Positions 62,490-64,000 of a stretch of 64,000 nt of DNA are shown here, one piece after another. Both the position numbers and the translations under genes were made by a program. A model generated the notes under the pieces. That model saw only the letters and a program-made list of their open reading frames with translations, had not been told where the DNA came from and did no database searches. The stretch comes from Macrobrachium rosenbergii (lineage: Eukaryota; Arthropoda; Malacostraca; Decapoda; Palaemonidae): positions 33,056,243 through 33,120,242 of the forward strand of contig NC_089744.1 in assembly GCF_040412425.1 (NCBI RefSeq). The letters are read 5' to 3'. The stretch's first letter is position 1. Every line of letters starts with the position of its first letter.

Positions 62490-62770
62490 TTTACTGTTGT
62501 TTCTACCAAATGTTCGTTCCTCCCTTCTCATCACAAGCTGAAACTATCTTAATCTTTGAGATCTCGGTCTTTTTTTTCCAGCCTCTGGATACTATGTCTC
62601 CACCAATACTTCATTTATAATATGATCTTCTTACTATACTGTGCCACACTGTTTCAAAATGTCTGTTTTCATTGTCAGTGCACATGTTTCTTTTTCATAA
62701 AGTAGTACAGGCCTTAGATACCTGTCTCAAATTTTTGTTCTCTTGTAAGGCTTCCATGGCTTATGATCAT
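62490..62770 (-). pseudogene. LINE reverse transcriptase tail, minus strand
   Basis: Read on the minus strand, a frame at about 62735-62640 gives RYLRPVLLYEKETCALTMKT, parallel to the VMVYGSETW-type end of LINE polymerases. The rest is decayed. The identification rests on this single block. Confidence 0.45.
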
Positions 62771-63205
62771 TCCACTTGACCTGTCATGACAGTGAGGTAT
62801 ATTCTATCCACTTCAGATGCTTTGGTAAATAATCACATCTTCAGTGGATCCTTGCTGGTAACAGCCTTCCTCTCCTGTTCCTCTTCCTTTGCCTCCTATC
62901 CTACACCTCTTGTTGCAGTCAACATGCACCATCTTCCCCATGTGCCAGTGGTGGTTGATCATGTGTTGCTTCAACTTTGCCCCAACTCAATCCTTTCTCA
63001 ACCCACACCAGGTGAACCCCTTTCCAGTTGCTCTGCCCATCTACACAATGCTCTTGTAACCCCACTGGTGTTGCCATTATAATGAATGCCCACTCTTTTA
63101 GGATTGAGCAACTTTTGTCCATGAAGCAGTTGTGCCTCTAGTGTAGCCCTTCAAGACACCATAGATATCTGTGCTGTTATCATCATCTAATTACTGTGTC
63201 ACTAG
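62771..63205. other. No gene recognised
   Basis: C-rich coding-like stretch at 62860-63080 on the plus strand without a recognised domain. Confidence 0.4.
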
Positions 63206-63542
63206 ACAGCAAAGAATTAACTCTTAAATTTATTGAAGATTACCAAAAACATGAGGTGCTTTGGAAAATGATTGAAAAGGCTATTTTAACAAGTTACTGA
63301 GAGGAGATGCCCTTCAAAAACTTGGTGAAAAATATGCAATAGGTGTAACAGCTGTGAAAAATAAGATTAAAAACCTTAGATCCCATTTTTCTAAAGCACA
63401 CGAAAAAACAAGTGATAGCGGCCTTGATGACAGTTACATTTTGAACTGGTTTGCATACAAGCATTTGAAGGATACTAACGTCCCTCTTCAACCCAAGGAC
63501 AGCATTGGTGAAATCAAATCAAACCAAGTGAATTCTGAACAA
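63206..63542 (+). pseudogene. MADF-domain exon with a frameshift
   Basis: From an AG at 63205 the frame reads SKELTLKFIEDYQKHEVLWK and runs to a stop at 63297-63299. In the next frame it continues NKLLRGDALQKLGEKYAIGV, then TAVKNKIKNLRSHFSKAHEK, then DDSYILNWFAYKHLKDTNV. This is the order of a MADF (Adf-1-type Myb/SANT-like) DNA-binding domain: FI..Y..H..LW, then A......K....I..VK.KI.NLR..F, then W.A...L. A donor 'gaacaa|gtaagt' closes it at 63542. The single shift near 63290 is a real break or a sequencing error. It could be a host gene exon or the DNA-binding partner of a DNA transposon. Confidence 0.8.
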
Positions 63543-63770
63543 GTAAGTATATCTTTATACAGTATGTATAATTATAGAGCAGAATAGACTAATAGTGGAT
63601 GATTATTATAGGCATAAAGCGAGCGTAGGCCTAAACATACTACCATGGGAAGCAAAAAACCATTTCTGTTTACATACATTTGTTTTTCCAGGGAATAAGT
63701 ATATCTTCAGTATACATAATTATAAAATAGAGTAATGGATGATTATTATAGGCCGTGTAAAGACGTCAGA
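63543..63770 (+). repeat. Direct repeat of about 60 bp, two copies
   Basis: 63543-63612 ('gtaagtatatctttatacag' through 'gtggatgattattataggc') is repeated at 63699-63755 ('ataagtatatcttcagtata' through 'atggatgattattataggcc'). Confidence 0.8.
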
Positions 63771-63965
63771 TGTCTCTTCGTTTTCGCATCAATTACGTCA
63801 TGCATTGCAATTCTTAATATGTCAAGACTCGTATAAATATTCATGTGTAGAATTTTCTGACCTTTCTGCCAATATGTATTTCATCATTGTAAATTTCTTA
63901 TGTCTCTCAAAATTGCCATTTGTTTGTCTGTCAGCAAACACAAATTGCTCAGAGTGTGGGTCACA
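63770..63965 (-). repeat. Inverted copy of the 23755-23900 repeat
   Basis: The inverse of 63800-63960 ('tgtttgctgacagacaaaca', 'gagagacataagaaatttac', 'gaaaggtcagaaaattcta') matches 23757-23860 in the left arm of the 3.3 kb fold-back element. Confidence 0.65.
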
Positions 63966-64000
63966 GCGATCGGAGGTCGGGCACGACGTTTCTGTCCACA

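Overview
This is a repeat-rich eukaryotic nuclear window. It holds one recognisable host gene, a cactin orthologue on the plus strand, whose visible part is eight coding exons spread over about 50.6 kb (10866-61453). Exon junctions, intron phases and the ending at the conserved C-terminus all agree. The first coding exon is not recognised. Large introns, long (AT)n, (CT)n and (TTA)n arrays, abundant DIRS-type tyrosine-recombinase retrotransposons, Penelope-like, Tigger/pogo and piggyBac remnants and a tRNA-derived SINE suggest an invertebrate, most likely a crustacean and plausibly a decapod. That assignment is inference; no marker gene in the window proves it.

Layout. 1-9565: overlapping DIRS fragments of at least two families, with three short TIR elements inserted. 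10866-12608: cactin exons 1-2 (RS-rich region and start of the conserved core). 13632-18022: a large imperfect palindrome carrying a SINE and a deleted Tigger element. 18021-21050: AT microsatellites and TIR elements. 21870-23030: 3' end of a DIRS element. 23265-26575: a second large fold-back structure. 27671-27871: cactin exon 3. 28330-34052: DIRS ORF1 fragments, a Penelope-like GIY-YIG remnant and three more TIR elements, the last ending 52 bp before exon 4 (34105-34297). 35900-37537: a minus-strand LINE. 38367-39757: a third fold-back element with target duplications. 42912-43176: exon 5. 43338-46306: a Tigger element. 47530-47772: a piggyBac remnant. 48640-54945: a nearly full-length DIRS element with inverted terminal repeats. 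57461-61453: exons 6-8. 62490-64000: a LINE tail and a broken MADF-domain exon.

How it works together. Cactin is a conserved RS-rich spliceosome-associated protein, first found as a Cactus/IkB-binding factor. All other coding sequence here is mobile-element derived, mostly decayed, and sits upstream of or inside cactin introns. The most unusual material is structural: three long fold-back elements; a short-element family with CAGGCAGTCCCC ends at TA sites; two insertions whose empty site is preserved in the opposite arm of the same palindrome; and a recurring Cys-rich motif at the start of the DIRS ORF1 proteins.
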